Source: an uncultured Clostridia bacterium (GTDB taxonomy: Bacteria > Bacillota > Clostridia > TANB77 > CAG-508). Taken from it: DNA of 14,123 nt. The notes under the pieces were generated by a model. That model was given only the letters and a program-made list of their open reading frames with translations. It was not told the origin of the DNA and ran no database searches. Location of the stretch: positions 1 through 14,123 of the forward strand of contig CAKPSX010000029.1 of NCBI GenBank assembly GCA_934184665.1. Direction: 5' to 3'. The position numbers and the translations under genes are program-made. Positions 12,056-14,123 of this stretch are shown here, piece by piece. Each line of letters opens with the position of its first letter. Position 1 is the first letter of the stretch.

Positions 12056-13738
12056 TTAGTTATTTTTGTTTTTGATGTGTAATGTAACACCTGTTCCTAA
12101 TGCTAATACACCTACAACGATGAATATTATTGCACCAATTCCACCTGTTCCTGGTAATACTGTTCCTTGTTTGTTAACAACTTTGATAGCTGTTGCATAA
12201 GAATCACCATTGATTGTTAATTCAACTGGTTTGTTTAATGAGTTATAGTTGATTCCTTGTTCATCAACTGGAGCTTTTGTTTCGATTAATTGGTATGTAC
12301 CAAATGTTAATCCATAGTATTCAGCAGCTCCTTGAGTATCTGTTGTTAATTTGATTTCATTTCCGTTTGAATCTTTGATGAATGTTCCAGCTTCAGCGTC
12401 AGATATTGATAAAGCTAGTTTGAATTCAGCACCTTTTAATAAAGCACCATCTGCTGTGTTAGCATGTTTTTCAATTTTGAATCCACCTGTTTTTAATGTT
12501 GTGCTTGATGTCATTGTAGATATAGCTTGTGTATTTGCTGTGTTATCATATTTTGTTGTAACTATGTTTGAATATTCTAATTTAGCTGTGTTGTCATAGC
12601 TTGTTGGATGTGATGTTGTATTTGTAGCAAATGTAGCATCATATGTTACTTTTACTGATTCATATGTAGCTAAGTTTGCATTATTGAATGTTAAGTCAAA
12701 TGATGTTGTAGCTGGTGTTAATGTGATGTTTTCATCTGTTAGTTCTGTGTCAGCTCCTGATTTTGTTCCATATACATGTACTGAGCTTGAATCTAGGTTT
12801 AATCCTTCAGCCATTGTATCTGTAATTTTGTATGTAGCTAATCTAGCTATTGTTTGTTGTGGTACATCTGCAACTATTTGGAATGAGATTTTATCTCCAA
12901 CATCAGCACTGTTTACACCATCTTTAACAGTGTTTGTGTTAGCAGCTGGTCTTGTTACAGCTGTAGTTGTTTTAGCAACTGATAATTTTTCGTTTGTAAC
13001 ATTTATTTGAGATGGTTCAACTTTTGTTGATCCATTAGATTCTCTTGTTACTGTAAACTCATGAGCTGTTTGGTTATCTAAGATGTAATCTGTATTGTTT
13101 CCAATACTTGTTTGGATTAATCTATATTTAGCTTGTGGTAATCCTGTTAATGAGATTGTACCATTATCATCTGTACCTAAACCTGTTTTATAGTCTTCCC
13201 AGCTAGCTCCACTTTGTTTTTGTAAGATGTATGTTACACCTTTTAAGTTAGCTGATTCTTCACCTTTGTTTACTAATGTGAATGCACCATAAGCTGTTGT
13301 GTTCTTTGGACTTAATTCAACATCATAAATTAGTCCGTCACCTGTTGCGTTTGTCATAGGGATATCTACTAAGAAGTTAGCGATTCTGTCTACTACGTTT
13401 TCTGGAGCAGCAGATTCTACTACTAGGTATCTACCTAAAGCTAAATCATCGAATTTAGCGATACCATCTTCTCCAGTTGTTTTTGAAGCTGTTTTATCTC
13501 CTGATGGTGTTGTTGAAGTTGAGTTATCATCAACTTTGTAAATGTCAAATGTTACTCCTGCTAATACTTTTTGTTGGTCTTGACCTTGACTATCTGTGTA
13601 TTTTTCATATTTTGTTAATTTTAAAGAACCTTTTGTCTTTGTGTAATCACCTGCGGCTGCGCTTACAGCAGTAGCAAGTACTGCTAAAAGCATAACCATT
13701 GTTAAAATAATTGATATTACTTTTGTGTTTCTTTTCAT
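12056..13738 (-). CDS. Major pilin (SpaA/Cna_B-type backbone subunit) with LPGTG sorting signal
   Basis: This 560-residue shaft subunit is secreted and polymerised by class C sortase. The signal peptide is residues 1-28 (basic start, VMLLAVLATAVSAAA). Domain 1 (about 35-146) ends in a pilin-like motif VELSPKN, whose Lys145 is the likely nucleophile for subunit joining, and contains an E-box-like YLVVESAAP (Glu108). Domain 2 (148-250) is Cna_B-like, but has Gln209 where the E-box Glu would be. Domain 3 (250-410) is a larger sandwich with ADVGDKISFQI and YKITDTMAEGL. Domain 4 (417-525) has a clear E-box, YQLIETKAP (Glu486), for an internal isopeptide bond. The C-terminus is LPGTG (528-532), a hydrophobic span and a short basic tail. 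The ribosome site AAAAGGAG sits in the end of the preceding pilin gene, only 4 bp away. Confidence 0.95.
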   Translation of the reverse strand: MKRNTKVISIILTMVMLLAVLATAVSAAAGDYTKTKGSLKLTKYEKYTDSQGQDQQKVLAGVTFDIYKVDDNSTSTTPSGDKTASKTTGEDGIAKFDDLALGRYLVVESAAPENVVDRIANFLVDIPMTNATGDGLIYDVELSPKNTTAYGAFTLVNKGEESANLKGVTYILQKQSGASWEDYKTGLGTDDNGTISLTGLPQAKYRLIQTSIGNNTDYILDNQTAHEFTVTRESNGSTKVEPSQINVTNEKLSVAKTTTAVTRPAANTNTVKDGVNSADVGDKISFQIVADVPQQTIARLATYKITDTMAEGLNLDSSSVHVYGTKSGADTELTDENITLTPATTSFDLTFNNANLATYESVKVTYDATFATNTTSHPTSYDNTAKLEYSNIVTTKYDNTANTQAISTMTSSTTLKTGGFKIEKHANTADGALLKGAEFKLALSISDAEAGTFIKDSNGNEIKLTTDTQGAAEYYGLTFGTYQLIETKAPVDEQGINYNSLNKPVELTINGDSYATAIKVVNKQGTVLPGTGGIGAIIFIVVGVLALGTGVTLHIKNKNN

Positions 13739-13742
13739 TTTT

Positions 13743-14123
13743 TTACTCCTTTTCTCTTTGTAATTTTAATTTTATAACTATACTTAATACTGCCACACCA
13801 AATGCTATTAGAACTATTTGTCCTTTACCACCTGTTGCAGGTAGTGTAGGTTTTAATTTATCAGAAATTGTTAATGCTTGTTCTACATTTGCTGCTGATA
13901 TCTCAATTTCTACTGGTTCTTTTAGTATATGGTATCCCTCTGGTGCTTTGGTTTCTGTCAACCTATATTTGCCATACTCTAAGTTAGTAAACATTGTTGT
14001 TCCTAAAAGTGCAGTCTCTGAAGAAGTTGTTTGTGTTACTGCTGTAAAGTTTGTATCAACATCCTTGCCATCAGCTGTAAGTTTTTCTAGTTTGAATTCT
14101 GCTCCTCCAAGTTTGATGTTTTG
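13743..14123 (-). CDS. Pilin, C-terminal part only (LPATG sorting signal); gene begins beyond window
   Basis: The frame enters at the right edge, and its last 126 codons are visible. They hold the final Cna_B-type domain: IKLGGAEFKLEKL at the start, then the E-box YRLTETKAPEGYHIL. A sorting signal follows, with LPATG (codons at about 13830-13844), a hydrophobic span and a basic tail (KLKLQREKE). It is a second pilin, most likely a tip or basal accessory subunit, and is transcribed with the major pilin 4 bp downstream. Whether it is larger or smaller than the major pilin cannot be told from this window. Confidence 0.93.
   Translation of the reverse strand, partial: QNIKLGGAEFKLEKLTADGKDVDTNFTAVTQTTSSETALLGTTMFTNLEYGKYRLTETKAPEGYHILKEPVEIEISAANVEQALTISDKLKPTLPATGGKGQIVLIAFGVAVLSIVIKLKLQREKE

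Overview
This window looks like a chromosomal segment of a low-GC, strictly anaerobic Firmicute of the class Clostridia, probably a gut or similar fermenter. The evidence is the AT-rich composition, strong AGGAGG-type ribosome sites, Gram-positive sortases with LPxTG proteins, and a trimeric NADH-linked [FeFe]-hydrogenase. TAA and TAG both end intact genes as ordinary stops. Almost every gene is on the minus strand, so the genes are read from high to low coordinates.

Layout in the direction of transcription. (1) 14123-10254, a pilus locus: the C-terminus of one LPATG pilin, a complete major pilin with LPGTG, a terminator-like hairpin, then two overlapping class C sortase genes and a strong terminator. 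(2) 10180-9557, a RelE/ParE-type toxin-antitoxin pair whose antitoxin is intact and whose toxin has one in-frame TAA. (3) 9510-5204, hydC-hydB-hydA, encoding an NADH-dependent (probably electron-bifurcating) [FeFe]-hydrogenase, closed by a perfect hairpin terminator. (4) 5204-4360, a small accessory region. It holds a 36-residue single-span hydrophobic peptide gene on the minus strand, a short strongly promoted antisense RNA on the plus strand that covers the 3' side of that peptide's mRNA, and a 108-codon orphan gene of clearly higher GC with its own promoter and terminator. (5) 4264-1, a second surface cluster: a membrane-anchored protein with an unusual LPITY tail, a class D-like sortase whose gene overlaps it, and a very large repeat-rich surface protein that runs off the left edge.

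How the parts work together. The two sortase/substrate clusters should build cell-wall-attached surface structures: a polymerised pilus in (1) and an anchored repeat adhesin or stalk in (5). The hydrogenase disposes of electrons from NADH and ferredoxin as H2 and is the only metabolic operon here. The two toxin-antitoxin modules lie on either side of the hydrogenase operon.

The best candidate for something undescribed is the block at about 4797-5141. It has every part of a type I toxin-antitoxin system: a tiny membrane peptide, a leader that can sequester its ribosome site, two near-consensus promoters facing each other, and an RNA of about 85 nt with its own terminator lying antisense to the toxin 3' region. 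I do not recognise the peptide as a member of a named toxin family. No tRNA, rRNA, CRISPR array, insertion sequence or replication origin was seen.
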